64,000 bases of DNA. Source: Tomitella biformata AHU 1821. GTDB lineage: Bacteria > Actinomycetota > Actinomycetes > Mycobacteriales > Mycobacteriaceae. The notes under the pieces were generated by a model. The model was not told the origin of the DNA. It saw only the letters and a list, made by a program, of their open reading frames with translations, and ran no database searches. Below, piece by piece: positions 45,860 through 55,521 of the stretch (position 1 is the first letter of the stretch; every line of letters starts with the position of its first letter). The translations under genes were made by a program, and so were the position numbers. The stretch is from the NCBI RefSeq assembly GCF_000524475.1, contig NZ_BAVQ01000025.1:37516-101515 (forward strand). The letters are read 5' to 3'.

Positions 45860-46930
45860 ATGAGTACCAACACGACGATCGACCAGGACAAGTTGATGGA
45901 CTTCGTCTTCCGTGTGGTTGGCGAAGTCGGCGCCACCTTGAATGCGACCCTCGTAGAGATGGGCGACCGCCTCGGTTTTTACCGATCCATGGCCGACGGC
46001 GCCGCGGTAACGCACGCCGAGCTCGCCCAGCGCACCGGTGTCGACGAGCATTACACCCGTGAGTGGCTTTGCGCCCAGGCTGCGGGCGGCTATATCGACT
46101 ACGACCCGGCCACCGCGCGATACACCCTTCCGGCCGAGCACGCCGCCGCCCTCGCAGACGAGCAATCCCCCGTATTTCTCCCAGGGCTATTCCAGATCGC
46201 GAACGGCACCTGCCGCGATGCGCCGGCTATCTTCGCCGACGCGCGCACCGGCGCCGGGTTCGGCTGGCACCAGCACAACGAGGACATCCATCAAGGCTGC
46301 GAGCGGTTCTTCCGTCCGGGCTATAACGCCAACCTCGTTGGAAGCTGGCTGCCCGCGCTCAACGGGGTGGTCGGGAAGCTGGAGTCCGGGGCACGAGTCG
46401 CCGACGTCGGGTGCGGATACGGTGCCTCGACGATCGTGATGGCGCAGGCCTTTCCGCGGTCCGCCTTCTTTGGCTCCGACTACCACGCCGAATCGATCGC
46501 CGCCGCCCGGGACCGTGCCGCGGAGGCCGGGGTGGCGGAGCGCGCCACGTTCGAATGCGCCCCAGCGGCCTCGATTCCCGGCAGCGACTACGACTTGGTC
46601 ACGATGTTCGATTGCCTGCACGATATGGGCGACCCCGCTGGCGCTGCCCGGCATGTGCGCGAGGTGCTCGCCCCGGACGGTACGTGGATGGTCGTCGAGC
46701 CCATCGCCGGCGATCGTGTCGAGGACAATCTCAATCCCGTGGGCAGGCTCTACTACGGCTTCTCCACACTGCTGTGCACGCCGTGCTCGCTATCCCAGGA
46801 GGTAGGGCTGGCGCTCGGCACGCAGGCCGGCGCGGCCAAACTGTCCGAGGTAATCCTCGGCGCGGGGTTCAACCAGGTCCGCAAGGTCGCCGAGACACCG
46901 TTCAACATGGTCCTCGAGGCCAGACCCTGA
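45860..46930 (+). CDS. Class I SAM-dependent methyltransferase (Rv2258c-like)
   Basis: 356 residues. An N-terminal winged-helix dimerisation region (EMGDRLGFYRSMADGAAVTH, ELAQRTGVDEHYTREWL) precedes the methyltransferase core: motif I ARVADVGCGYGASTIVMA, SDYHAESIAAARDRA, and DYDLVTMFDCLHDMGDPAGA. This two-part build is that of the Rv2258c group and of small-molecule O/C-methyltransferases. Substrate unknown. No clear operon partner; the ribosome site is GAAGGGA. Confidence 0.82.
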   Translation: MSTNTTIDQDKLMDFVFRVVGEVGATLNATLVEMGDRLGFYRSMADGAAVTHAELAQRTGVDEHYTREWLCAQAAGGYIDYDPATARYTLPAEHAAALADEQSPVFLPGLFQIANGTCRDAPAIFADARTGAGFGWHQHNEDIHQGCERFFRPGYNANLVGSWLPALNGVVGKLESGARVADVGCGYGASTIVMAQAFPRSAFFGSDYHAESIAAARDRAAEAGVAERATFECAPAASIPGSDYDLVTMFDCLHDMGDPAGAARHVREVLAPDGTWMVVEPIAGDRVEDNLNPVGRLYYGFSTLLCTPCSLSQEVGLALGTQAGAAKLSEVILGAGFNQVRKVAETPFNMVLEARP

Positions 46931-46951
46931 CGGGGACGAAGCCGGGTCGCG

Positions 46952-47776
46952 TCAGAGCCCGAGGTGCGCGAGGTAGCGCTCGGCGGAGCGGGAGACCGCG
47001 GCCTTGGCGTCGCCGTCGACGACCTTGTCCCACCAGGCGCCGTAGAGAACGTCGAAGTCGTACTCGGCCAGCAGCTTCACGGCCCGCCGCACAGTTTCCG
47101 GATGCTCCGGAATCAGGTTGGGATAGCTGTACATGAAGCCGACCCAGCGGCGGTCCGCGACCACCTGCAGGATGTCGCCGGTGCACAGGGCGCCGCGGCC
47201 GTCGAGCCCGTCCCAGTGCACGATGGCCCCGCCGGCGAAGTGGATGCGGGGGTTGAGCAGGGTGCGGCCGGGCAGTGCCTCGAAGGAGTCCCCGGACCAG
47301 AGCCGCACCGCCCCGTCACGCACGGGGATCCACTGCTCGTCGTCGGCGTGCAGGTGGATGGGGATACCGCCGAAGGCCTCGCTCCACTCGTGCATCGCGC
47401 TGTAATAGTGCGGGTGCGAGATCGCGATGGCGGCCAGCCCACCGAGCTCGTTGATGCGGTCCACCGTGGCGTCGTCGACGAGGCTGACACAGTCCCACAA
47501 CAGGTTGCCACCCTCACCCGGCACGATGAGCGCGCGTTGGCCGATGGCGAAATGGGGCTCGGTACCGATGCCCCAGAGCCCGCGAACCTCCTGGCGGAAA
47601 ACGTTGACATGGTTGTCCCCCACCTGCGCCGACGTGGTCCATAGCTGGCCGTCGTATCCGACGTACTGCCGCTCGTCGGCGCAGATGGGGCACACGCCCA
47701 GATCGATCCCGTACGGGTATTGCACCCCACACGTGACGCACATCGGCTGATCGTTCACCCACCCAGTAGACCTCAC
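46952..47776 (-). CDS. MBL-fold hydrolase with N-terminal zinc ribbon
   Basis: 274 residues. The first 40 residues hold two CxxC pairs (Cys13, Cys16, Cys29, Cys32), a zinc ribbon. The metallo-beta-lactamase fold follows, but the usual HxHxDH motif is replaced by SHPHYYSAMHEW (His121, His123), so the second metal site is changed. GALCTGDILQVV and VLYGAWWDKVV are other core parts. The family is common in actinobacteria and plants without a firm function. Confidence 0.75.
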   Translation of the reverse strand: MRSTGWVNDQPMCVTCGVQYPYGIDLGVCPICADERQYVGYDGQLWTTSAQVGDNHVNVFRQEVRGLWGIGTEPHFAIGQRALIVPGEGGNLLWDCVSLVDDATVDRINELGGLAAIAISHPHYYSAMHEWSEAFGGIPIHLHADDEQWIPVRDGAVRLWSGDSFEALPGRTLLNPRIHFAGGAIVHWDGLDGRGALCTGDILQVVADRRWVGFMYSYPNLIPEHPETVRRAVKLLAEYDFDVLYGAWWDKVVDGDAKAAVSRSAERYLAHLGL

Positions 47777-47812
47777 AAGGCCCCTGGATTTCGGCTTAAC
47801 GCGTGAACTTGC

Positions 47813-48589
47813 CTATCGCTTGAACTCGGGCGCCCGCTTCTCGACGAACGCCGCCATGCCCTCGGTCTGATCGTCCGTGGCGAAGGTGGAGTGGAAGAGC
47901 CGGCGCTCGAACTGCACGCCCTGCGTCAGTGTCGTCTCGAACGCGGCTGAGACGGCCTCCTTCGCCATGATCGCGATCGGCTTGGCCATGTTCGCGATAG
48001 TGGTCGCGACCTCGATGGCCGTGTCCAGCAGTTCCGCGGCTGGCACGACGCGGGCGACGAGGCCGGAACGCTCGGCCTCCTCCGCGCCCATGTTGCGCCC
48101 GGTCAGGCACATGTCCATCGCCTTGGCCTTGCCGACGGCGCGGGTCAGGCGCTGCGAGCCGCCCATGCCGGGGATAACGCCGAGCTTGATCTCGGGCTGG
48201 CCGAACTTGGCGGTGTCGGCGGCGATGATCATGTCGCACATCATCGCGAGCTCGCAGCCGCCGCCCAGCGCGAAGCCGGAGACCGCGGCGATAGTGGGCG
48301 TGCGGGCCGAGGTCAGCGCGTCCCAGCCGGCGAAGAAGTTACTGTTGTACGCCTCGGAGAAGGACATGTCGGCCATCTCCTTGATATCGGCGCCGGCCGC
48401 GAAGGCCCGCTCCGAACCCGTGATGACAATGGCGCCCACGCCGGGATCCGCGTCGAGCTCGCGCACAGCCGTGCCGACCTCGGTCATCACGGTCGAGTTC
48501 AGCGCGTTGAGCGCCTTCGGCCGGTTGAGGGTGATGATCGCGACCCGTCCGCGACGTTCCAGCAGAATCGTCTCAAAAGCCTGGCTCAC
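47813..48589 (-). CDS. echA8: Enoyl-CoA hydratase (EchA8-like)
   Basis: 258 residues, crotonase fold. Oxyanion-hole segments [13 protein letters not shown] and [15 protein letters not shown], and the catalytic glutamate in [19 protein letters not shown]. It hydrates short 2-enoyl-CoAs; in this operon it would hydrate methacrylyl-CoA in valine breakdown. Its ATG lies directly after the mmsB stop. The high similarity to EchA8 is by eye. Confidence 0.88.
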   Translation of the reverse strand: MSQAFETILLERRGRVAIITLNRPKALNALNSTVMTEVGTAVRELDADPGVGAIVITGSERAFAAGADIKEMADMSFSEAYNSNFFAGWDALTSARTPTIAAVSGFALGGGCELAMMCDMIIAADTAKFGQPEIKLGVIPGMGGSQRLTRAVGKAKAMDMCLTGRNMGAEEAERSGLVARVVPAAELLDTAIEVATTIANMAKPIAIMAKEAVSAAFETTLTQGVQFERRLFHSTFATDDQTEGMAAFVEKRAPEFKR

Positions 48590-49486
48590 TTAATTAGCTC
48601 CTTCGCCGGACTGCGTCCGGATCTCGTTGATGACGTCGGAGAAATCCTTGCCCGCATGGCCGGTGTCGCGCAAGTTCGCGTAGCGCTCGGCCGCGCGCAG
48701 GCCCAATTCGCCGGCGACGCCGTGCTCGCGAAGCGCGTTCGCCGCGAGGCCCAGATCCTTGGCCATGAGCGCGACGGCGAAGCCTGGCTCATAGTCGCGG
48801 TTAGCGGGGCTGGTCGGCACGGGGCCGGGCACGGGGCAGTTGGTGTTGAGCGCCCAGCAGGAGCCCGACGCGGTGGAGGCCACGTCGTAGAGCGCCTGTG
48901 AGGACAGCCCGAGGGCCTCGGCGAGGACGAACGCCTCGCTGACCGCGATCATCGAGATGCCGAGGATCATGTTGTTGCAGATCTTCGCGGCCTGGCCGGA
49001 GCCCGGCCCGCCGCAGTGCACGATCTTCTTGCCCATCGCGGCCAGGATCGGCTCGGCGGCGGCGAAGTTCGCGTCGTCGCCGCCCACCATGAACGTGAGC
49101 GTCGCGGCGGTGGCCCCGACGACACCGCCGGAGACCGGGGCGTCGACCATGCGGTGGCCCGACGACGCGGCGCGGGACTCCGCCTCGCGGGCGTCGGCGA
49201 CGTCGACGGTGGAGCAGTCGATGAGCAGCGTGGATGCCGGTGCGCCGGAGAGGATCTCGGTGTAGAGATCCAGCAGGAGCTTGCCGTTGGGCAGCATTGT
49301 GATGATGACGTCTGCGCCGGTGACGGCCTCCCGTGCGCTGACTTGAATCGCGACGCCCTCGCTGGCCGCGTGCTCGCAGGCGGCGGGCACGGGGTCGAAG
49401 CCGCGGACGGTGTGCCCGGCCTTGACAAGGTTCGCGGCCATCGGCCCGCCCATGTGGCCGAGCCCGAGAAATGCGATGGTGGTCAT
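48590..49486 (-). CDS. mmsB: 3-hydroxyisobutyrate dehydrogenase MmsB
   Basis: 298 residues. NAD-binding GLGHMGGPMAANLVKAGH, substrate motif DAPVSGGVVGATAATLTFMV and catalytic lysine in GSGQAAKICNNMILG. It oxidises 3-hydroxyisobutyrate to methylmalonate semialdehyde, the substrate of MmsA. It overlaps the hydrolase gene before it by 4 bp. Confidence 0.93.
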   Translation of the reverse strand: MTTIAFLGLGHMGGPMAANLVKAGHTVRGFDPVPAACEHAASEGVAIQVSAREAVTGADVIITMLPNGKLLLDLYTEILSGAPASTLLIDCSTVDVADAREAESRAASSGHRMVDAPVSGGVVGATAATLTFMVGGDDANFAAAEPILAAMGKKIVHCGGPGSGQAAKICNNMILGISMIAVSEAFVLAEALGLSSQALYDVASTASGSCWALNTNCPVPGPVPTSPANRDYEPGFAVALMAKDLGLAANALREHGVAGELGLRAAERYANLRDTGHAGKDFSDVINEIRTQSGEGAN

Positions 49487-50583
49487 GAGTTACCAGCCCT
49501 TTCAGTCAGAGCCTGATCTGACAGGCCCAGCTCATTGTCGCCGAGCAGGGCGAAGTACGCGTCGACATCCGCGGACGTGACGTCCTCCAATGTCGCCGGC
49601 TGCCACTGCGGGTTGCGGTCCTTGTCGATGATTTGCGCGCGGATGCCCTCGACCAGGTCGTGCGAGGACAAGGCCGCGGTGGACACCCGGTACTCGAGGT
49701 CGAGCACGGCCTCGAGGCTGGGCAGCTCCGCGGCCTCGCGGATCGAGCGCAGCGTGACCTTCAGCGCCACCGGGGACTTGCCGCGGATCTGGCTGGCGGC
49801 CTTGGCCGCGTCGGCGCCGTCCACCCCGTCCAGACGCGCCAGGATTTCCTCCACCGTGTCGGCGGCGAAGCTCTCGGCCACCCACGGCGCGGACGTCTCG
49901 GCGGGCGCGGGCCCGGCAAATCGGGCCAGTGCCTGCACTCCCTCGGACGCCAAGGACTCCAGAAGTTCCGGCAGCTTTTCTTGGAGCACATAGTGATCCG
50001 CGAAGCCGTTGGCGATGGCCGCGCCGGGGCCGAAGCGCTGGGTGGTGAGCGCCGCGTGGATGCCGGCGTTGCCGGGGGCGCGCGCCAGGAGGTAGGTGCC
50101 GCCGACATCGGGGATGAACCCGATCCCGACCTCGGGCATGCCGATCGACGAGGTCTCGGTGACGATACGGGTGTTCGCATGTGCCGAGATGCCGACGCCG
50201 CCACCGAGCACGATGCCATCCATGACCGCGATGTACGGCTTGGGGTAGGAACCGATACGGGCGTTGAGGATGTACTCCTCGCGCCAGAACTCCAGCGTCG
50301 AGTCTCCGCTCAGGCCCTCTTGGATGCGCTGGCCGTCGCGGTGGATGGAGACGATGTCCCCGCCCGCGCACAGCCCACGCTCGCCGGCGCCGGTGAGGAC
50401 GACGGCCTCGACGGCGGGGTCGGCCGCCCACTCGATGAGCGCGTCGTCGATGACCCGGACCATCGCGTGGGTGAGGGCGTTGATCGCCCGCGGCCGGTTG
50501 AGCGTCAGGACACCAATGCGGCCGCGCCGCTCGACCAGGACTTCAGGAGCATCCGCTGCCTCGCTCACACGTTCTAGAGTCAC
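49483..50583 (-). CDS. 3-hydroxyisobutyryl-CoA hydrolase (HIBCH)
   Basis: 366 residues from the GTG at 50583, overlapping the acyl-CoA dehydrogenase stop (GTGA). Crotonase fold in the long HIBCH form: AGERGLCAGGDIVSIHRDG, MDGIVLGGGVGISAHANTRI, MPEVGIGFIPDVGGTYLLAR, and a C-terminal EYRVSTAALSSHDLVEGIRA. It releases CoA from 3-hydroxyisobutyryl-CoA in valine catabolism. The length (crotonases are about 260) and operon context separate it from plain hydratases. Confidence 0.9.
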   Translation of the reverse strand: MTLERVSEAADAPEVLVERRGRIGVLTLNRPRAINALTHAMVRVIDDALIEWAADPAVEAVVLTGAGERGLCAGGDIVSIHRDGQRIQEGLSGDSTLEFWREEYILNARIGSYPKPYIAVMDGIVLGGGVGISAHANTRIVTETSSIGMPEVGIGFIPDVGGTYLLARAPGNAGIHAALTTQRFGPGAAIANGFADHYVLQEKLPELLESLASEGVQALARFAGPAPAETSAPWVAESFAADTVEEILARLDGVDGADAAKAASQIRGKSPVALKVTLRSIREAAELPSLEAVLDLEYRVSTAALSSHDLVEGIRAQIIDKDRNPQWQPATLEDVTSADVDAYFALLGDNELGLSDQALTERAGNS

Positions 50584-51728
50584 AACCGTCCTCCCGCTGC
50601 CGCACGGCCGATGATCAGCTTCATGATCTCGTTGGTCCCTTCCAGGATCTGATGGACCCGCAGGTCGCGGACGATCTTCTCGATGCCGTACTCGGAGAGG
50701 TAGCCGTAGCCGCCGTGCAGCTGCAGGGCCTTGTTCGCGACCTCGAAGCCCGCGTCGGTGACGAAGCGCTTCGCCATGGCGCACAGGGTCACCTTGTCGG
50801 GCGCGTCGTGCTCGAGGGCATCGGCCGCGCGCCACAGCATCAGGCGTGACGCCTCGAGGCTGGTGGCCATATCCGCCAGGTCGAACTGCAGGACGGGCGA
50901 GTTGATCAGCTTGTCGCCGAACGCCTCTCGCTCGCCGAGGTAGGCCACGGCCTTCTCATACGCCGCGCGCGCGCCGCCCAGAGAGCAGGCGGCGATATTG
51001 ATGCGGCCGCCGTTGAGCCCGTTCATCGCGATGGTGAAACCCATGCCCTCGCCGCCGATGAGCTGGTCTGCGGGCACGCGGACATCTTCCATGACGACTT
51101 GCCGGGTGGGCTGGGCGTGCCAGCCCATCTTCGCCTCGTTCGCGCCGAAGGAAAGCCCTTCGCTCCCCTTTTCCACCAGGAACGCGGAGATCCCCTTCGG
51201 CCCCTCGGCACCAGTGCGGGCCATCACCAGGTAGACGTCGGAGACGCCCGCCCCGGAGATGAACTGCTTGACGCCGTTGAGGACGTAGTGGTCGCCGTCG
51301 CGCACGGCCCGGGTGCCCAGCGCGGCCGCATCCGAGCCGGCGGCCGGCTCGGTGAGGCAGTAGCTGCCCAGCTGGTCCATCGCGCACAGGCCCGGCAGCC
51401 ATTTCGCGCGCTGCTCGGCAGTCCCGTAGCTGTCCACCATCCACGCCACCATGTTGTGGATGGAGATGAAACCGGCGATGGCCGGGCAGCCCTTGGCGAT
51501 CTGCTCGAAGATGCGGACCGCGTCGACGCGCGTGAGGCCCGAGCCACCGAACTCCTCGCGGACGTAGATCCCGCCCATGCCCATCTTCGCGGCATCGCGC
51601 AGCACGTCCACCGGGAAGTGGCTGTCGCGGTCCCATTCGAGGGCGTTGGGGGCTACGAGGTCGGTGGTGAAGTCGCGGGCTGTTTCGACGATCGCGCGTT
51701 CATCGTCGGACAGTGTGAAGGTCGACAT
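50580..51728 (-). CDS. Acyl-CoA dehydrogenase (isobutyryl-CoA dehydrogenase)
   Basis: 382 residues. FAD and substrate motifs: GSYCLTEPAAGSDAAALGTR, GVKQFISGAGVSDVYLVMAR, and the catalytic glutamate in HQILEGTNEIMKLIIGR. Position between mmsA and HIBCH makes isobutyryl-CoA the likely substrate. mmsA ends 3 bp upstream. Confidence 0.9.
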   Translation of the reverse strand: MSTFTLSDDERAIVETARDFTTDLVAPNALEWDRDSHFPVDVLRDAAKMGMGGIYVREEFGGSGLTRVDAVRIFEQIAKGCPAIAGFISIHNMVAWMVDSYGTAEQRAKWLPGLCAMDQLGSYCLTEPAAGSDAAALGTRAVRDGDHYVLNGVKQFISGAGVSDVYLVMARTGAEGPKGISAFLVEKGSEGLSFGANEAKMGWHAQPTRQVVMEDVRVPADQLIGGEGMGFTIAMNGLNGGRINIAACSLGGARAAYEKAVAYLGEREAFGDKLINSPVLQFDLADMATSLEASRLMLWRAADALEHDAPDKVTLCAMAKRFVTDAGFEVANKALQLHGGYGYLSEYGIEKIVRDLRVHQILEGTNEIMKLIIGRAAAGGRL

Positions 51729-51731
51729 GCG

Positions 51732-53234
51732 TCAGTCCATCACGGGGAGCACGAAGTGGTCGGCCCCCTCCTTGAAACCGGTCTGCCAGCGCTGGGTGAT
51801 CGTCTTCGTCTTGGTGTAGAAGCGAATCGAGTCCGGCCCGTGCTGGTTCAGGTCGCCGAAGCCGGAGCGCTTCCAGCCACCGAAGGTGTGGTACGCCACC
51901 GGGACCGGGATCGGGACGTTGACGCCGACCATGCCGGTGTCGACGCGGCTGGAGAAGTCGCGGGCGGTGTCGCCGTCGCGGGTGAAGATGGAGACGCCGT
52001 TGCCGTACTCGTGCTCGGAGGGCAGGGCCAACGCGGTCTCGTAGTCGTCCGCGCGGACGATCATCAGCGCCGGGCCGAAGATCTCTTCCTGGTAGATCTT
52101 CATGTCGGTGGTGACGTGGTCGAACAGCGTGCTGCCAATGAAGAAGCCGTTCTCGTAGCCGTCGACGGTGATGCCGCGGCCGTCGAGGACCAGCTCCGCA
52201 CCCTCGTCGACACCGCTCTGGATGTAGCCGGCGACGCGCTCGACGGCGTCGGCGGTGACCATGGGGCCGTAGTCCGCGTTGGGGTCGTCCGAGGCGCCGA
52301 CGGTGAGCTTGCCGATGCGCTCGACCAGCTTCTCGCGCAGACGGTCCGCGGTCTCCTTGCCGACGGGCACGGCCACCGACAGCGCCATGCAGCGCTCGCC
52401 CGCAGCGCCATACGCTGCGCCGACGAGTGCGTCAGCGACCTCGTCGAGGTTCGCGTCGGGCATGATGATGCAGTGGTTCTTGGCGCCGCCGAAGCACTGC
52501 GCGCGCTTGCCCTGGGCGGCCGCGCCGGTGTAGATGTACTGCGCGATGTCGGAGGAGCCGACGAAGCCGAGGGCCTTGACGCGCGGGTCCTCGATCAGCG
52601 TGTCGACGGCCACCTTGTCACCGTTGACCACGTTGAACACGCCGGCGGGCAGGCCGGCCGCGAGGAACAGCTCCGCCAGGCGCAGCGGCACAGACGGGTC
52701 GCGCTCGGAGGGCTTGAGGATGAAGGCGTTGCCGCAGGCGATGGCTGGGCCGGCCTTCCACAGCGGGATCATCGCGGGGAAGTTGAACGGGGTGATGCCG
52801 GCGACGACGCCGAGGGGCTGGCGCACGGAGTAGACGTCGATGCCGCCGCCCGCGCCCTCCGTGTACTCGCCCTTGAGCAGGTGCGGGATGCCCATGGCGA
52901 ACTCGATGACGTCGATGCCGCGCATCACGTCGCCCTTCGCGTCGGCGATGGTCTTGCCATGCTCGGAGGAGAGCATCGCGGCGAGGTTGTCCATGTCGTC
53001 ATTGACGAGCTGGGCGAACTTCATCAGCACGCGGGCGCGGCGCTGCGGGTTCCAGCCGGCCCACACCTTCTGCGCCGCGGCGGCGTTGGCGATGACCGCC
53101 TCGACCTCTTCCTTGCTGGCGAGCGGCACGCGCGACTGCACGGTGCCGAGGGTGGGGTTGAAGACATCCGCGAAGTTTCCGCTGGTGCCCGCGACGGACT
53201 TCCCGCCGATGAAGTGATTCAGTTCCTTGACCAT
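51732..53234 (-). CDS. mmsA: Methylmalonate semialdehyde dehydrogenase MmsA (CoA-acylating)
   Basis: 500 residues. ALDH fold with SVRQPLGVVAGITPFNFPAM, the FVGSSDIAQYIYTGAAAQGK turn, catalytic cysteine in GAAGERCMALSVAV and EEIFGPALMIVRADDY. It converts methylmalonate semialdehyde plus CoA to propionyl-CoA. It is first in a five-gene minus-strand operon covering valine degradation from isobutyryl-CoA onward. A 195-bp region lies before it with the palindrome CTAGGCCTAG at 53335-53344. Confidence 0.93.
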   Translation of the reverse strand: MVKELNHFIGGKSVAGTSGNFADVFNPTLGTVQSRVPLASKEEVEAVIANAAAAQKVWAGWNPQRRARVLMKFAQLVNDDMDNLAAMLSSEHGKTIADAKGDVMRGIDVIEFAMGIPHLLKGEYTEGAGGGIDVYSVRQPLGVVAGITPFNFPAMIPLWKAGPAIACGNAFILKPSERDPSVPLRLAELFLAAGLPAGVFNVVNGDKVAVDTLIEDPRVKALGFVGSSDIAQYIYTGAAAQGKRAQCFGGAKNHCIIMPDANLDEVADALVGAAYGAAGERCMALSVAVPVGKETADRLREKLVERIGKLTVGASDDPNADYGPMVTADAVERVAGYIQSGVDEGAELVLDGRGITVDGYENGFFIGSTLFDHVTTDMKIYQEEIFGPALMIVRADDYETALALPSEHEYGNGVSIFTRDGDTARDFSSRVDTGMVGVNVPIPVPVAYHTFGGWKRSGFGDLNQHGPDSIRFYTKTKTITQRWQTGFKEGADHFVLPVMD

Positions 53235-53430
53235 GATGTGCCCGATTCCTCACTCGATTGCTATTGCTGACAGCTCCGGGCAAGCCGGGGCTGAGCGATC
53301 GTGATCCAGAATATACTAGGAAGCCCGACTATGGCTAGGCCTAGGATTTTTCGAGAGGTCTGAAACCGGTTAGGCCGAATCTAGCCAGGGAGCTCGCGCG
53401 GAGGGTGGGGATGACAGCGACCTAGGCCGG

Positions 53431-53621
53431 ACTACCAGGCGCCGCGCGCCGCCGAGTCCCTGCGAAAGCTCGACCGGGCCGTGCAGTCGAGGCTGGTGGC
53501 CACGTTAGGACTACTGCGCGAGAACCCGAGGCCACCCGCAGCGAAGGCGCGCGTCGGGCACCCGGGCTATCTGCGGGTGCGTACCGGCGACTACCAGATC
53601 ATCTACACGTTCAGCCACCCT
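53431..53621 (+). pseudogene. Remnant of a RelE/ParE-family toxin
   Basis: Reads RAAESLRKLDRAVQSRLVAT, LRENPRPPAAKARVGHPGYL and RVRTGDYQIIYTF, the core of a RelE-type RNase toxin. The start is missing and the last 20 or so residues, with the C-terminal catalytic region, are cut off exactly where the convergent TetR gene ends. No antitoxin gene is present. Confidence 0.65.
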
Positions 53622-54204
53622 AATCACGCAGCCCCACCTCCCGCAGCGCCGCCGCCACCGTCCGCCGCACCAGGGCGTCGTCGATGGGCTCGAGGCCCGG
53701 CAGCACTGCGCGCATCAGCAGTGGGCCGGTGAGCAGATCGCTGATCCACTCCTTGTCGACGCCCGGCTCGATCTCCCCTCTAGCCACCGCACGGCGGACG
53801 GCCTCCGTCGCCGCTGCCCGGCGCGGGCCGAGGAAGTCGGACCAGAACGCGTCCGCGAGCTCAGACTGGCGGGACAGGTCGTCGATCAAGCCGGGCAGCC
53901 CCCGAGTGATCAGAGGGTGGTTGAACAGCGCCAGCCGGTGCTCCTGGATGGCGCGCAGGTCCGCGGCCAGGCTGCCCGTATCCACGCCCGGGTCGACGCC
54001 GAACTCCCGCGCATAGGCCGCGGTCACCAAGGCCGCGACGGAACCGTGCCGCCGGTAGACCGCCGCCCGGGTGGTGCCGGCGGCGGTCGCGACTGCGTCG
54101 ATCCGCACTCCCCCGTAACCGTGCTCGACGAGCAGCCGCACCGCCGCGTCGAGGATCGCGCGATCGAGTGACTCTTGGCGGGGCCTACCCGCGATATTCA
54201 CCAT
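53620..54204 (-). CDS. TetR family transcriptional regulator
   Basis: 194 residues from the ATG at 54204 (MVNIAGRPRQESLDRAILDA). Helix-turn-helix YGGVRIDAVATAAGTTRAAV followed by YRRHGSVAALV. The C-terminal domain (TetR_C_11-like) ends ALREVGLRD. It is divergent from the aminotransferase gene with a 126-bp shared region, so it probably controls that gene. Confidence 0.87.
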   Translation of the reverse strand: MVNIAGRPRQESLDRAILDAAVRLLVEHGYGGVRIDAVATAAGTTRAAVYRRHGSVAALVTAAYAREFGVDPGVDTGSLAADLRAIQEHRLALFNHPLITRGLPGLIDDLSRQSELADAFWSDFLGPRRAAATEAVRRAVARGEIEPGVDKEWISDLLTGPLLMRAVLPGLEPIDDALVRRTVAAALREVGLRD

Positions 54205-54330
54205 ACGATGCAGAATGTATCGTAATGACCATCGGTCGGCAACGCCCCACCCGGGCGTCGGCCCATGGATGACCACGGACATGATCGGCGCGTCACTCCA
54301 GTCCCCTGCTCCCCGCCGCAAGGACCCGCC

Positions 54331-55521
54331 ATGACCTCCCCCGCCCTGCCTCAGACGTCCACCCGGTTCGATACCGTCGCCAGCTCCCCCGTCCGAGACC
54401 TACTGGCGCTCACAGAGATTCCGGACCTGATCTCGTTCGCCGGCGGACTGCCCGCGCCTGAGCTTTTCGACATCGCCGCGATCCGCGCGGCGTTCGCGGC
54501 AGCCCTCGCGGACCCCGAGACCCTGCAGTACTCTGCCACCGAGGGCCTGCTCGCGCTGCGGCAGCGCATCGCCGACCGGTACGCACGGCAGGGCCTGCCG
54601 ACCACCCCCGAGCAGATCATTGTCACCACCGGCTCCCAGCAGGCGCTGCATCTCGCCGCCACCGCGCTGATCAGCCCAGGCGACGTCGTCCTAGTCGAGG
54701 AGCCCAGCTACCTCGCGGCGATCCAGGCGTTCGAGATCGCCGGGGCTCGGGTGATCGCCGTCCCCGCCGGCCCCGCGGGTTTCGACGCCGACGCGGTGGA
54801 GCACCTCGCCCGGGAGCACCGGCCGGTCCTGTTCTACACCGTGCCCACCTTTCAGAACCCCTCCGGCCGCAGCCTCAACGTGGCCTCCCGCCGCGCGCTC
54901 GCGGCACTGGCGGCCACACACGGATTCCGGGTGCTGGAGGACGATCCCTACCGTGAGCTCCGCTACTCCGGCGGCGAGCTCCCCCACATCGCCAGCCTCG
55001 CCGCGCCCGGCCAGGTGCTCACCACCGGCAGCCTGTCCAAAATCGTCGCCCCGGGCCTACGCCTGGGGTGGATCCGCACCGACCCGTCCACCCACCCCGT
55101 GTTGACGGTCGCCAAACAGGCCGCGGACCTGCACACCTCGACTGTGAACCAGGCCGCCGCCGCGCACTATCTGGCGAGCGGGCGACTCGATGGCGCGCTC
55201 GACCGGCAGCGGGCCGCCTACCAAGATCGTCGCGACGCCATGCTCGACGCGCTGCCCTCGGTCTTGCCCGCCGGGAGCGAGTGGACGCGGCCCGACGGCG
55301 GCATGTTCGTCTGGGCCCGGCTGCCCGCGCAGTACGACACGACGTCGCTGCTGCCCCTGGCGATCGAGCGCCAGGTCGCCTTCGTCCCAGGCGCGCCGTT
55401 CTACCCGCAGGAGCCCGACCTCTCGACGATGCGGCTGTCCTTCACCACGCACGCGCCCGGGGTGATCCGGACCGGCCTCGAGCGGCTGCGGTTGGCGCTA
55501 GCCGATGCTGGGCAGTCCTAG
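54331..55521 (+). CDS. PLP-dependent aminotransferase, class I/II (MocR-type catalytic domain)
   Basis: 396 residues from the ATG at 54331. Fold-type I aminotransferase: TEGLLALRQRIADRYARQGL, ITTGSQQALHLAATALISPG-like segment, VPTFQNPSGRSLN, LEDDPYRELRY and the PLP lysine in TTGSLSKIVAPGLRLGW. It resembles 2-aminoadipate or valine-pyruvate type transaminases without the GntR domain. The substrate is unknown. Its 3' end overlaps the convergent amidohydrolase gene by 24 bp. Confidence 0.87.
   Translation: MTSPALPQTSTRFDTVASSPVRDLLALTEIPDLISFAGGLPAPELFDIAAIRAAFAAALADPETLQYSATEGLLALRQRIADRYARQGLPTTPEQIIVTTGSQQALHLAATALISPGDVVLVEEPSYLAAIQAFEIAGARVIAVPAGPAGFDADAVEHLAREHRPVLFYTVPTFQNPSGRSLNVASRRALAALAATHGFRVLEDDPYRELRYSGGELPHIASLAAPGQVLTTGSLSKIVAPGLRLGWIRTDPSTHPVLTVAKQAADLHTSTVNQAAAAHYLASGRLDGALDRQRAAYQDRRDAMLDALPSVLPAGSEWTRPDGGMFVWARLPAQYDTTSLLPLAIERQVAFVPGAPFYPQEPDLSTMRLSFTTHAPGVIRTGLERLRLALADAGQS

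Noticed and set aside
51099..53270. 723-residue plus-strand frame opposite the valine operon
   Set aside because: It spans the end of one gene and all of another on the opposite strand, with Gly/Val/Asp/Arg bias typical of an antisense frame.
53335..53344. CTAGGCCTAG palindrome upstream of mmsA as an operator
   Set aside because: It is short and single-copy here, with no second site or spacing evidence, so I do not list it as a separate feature.
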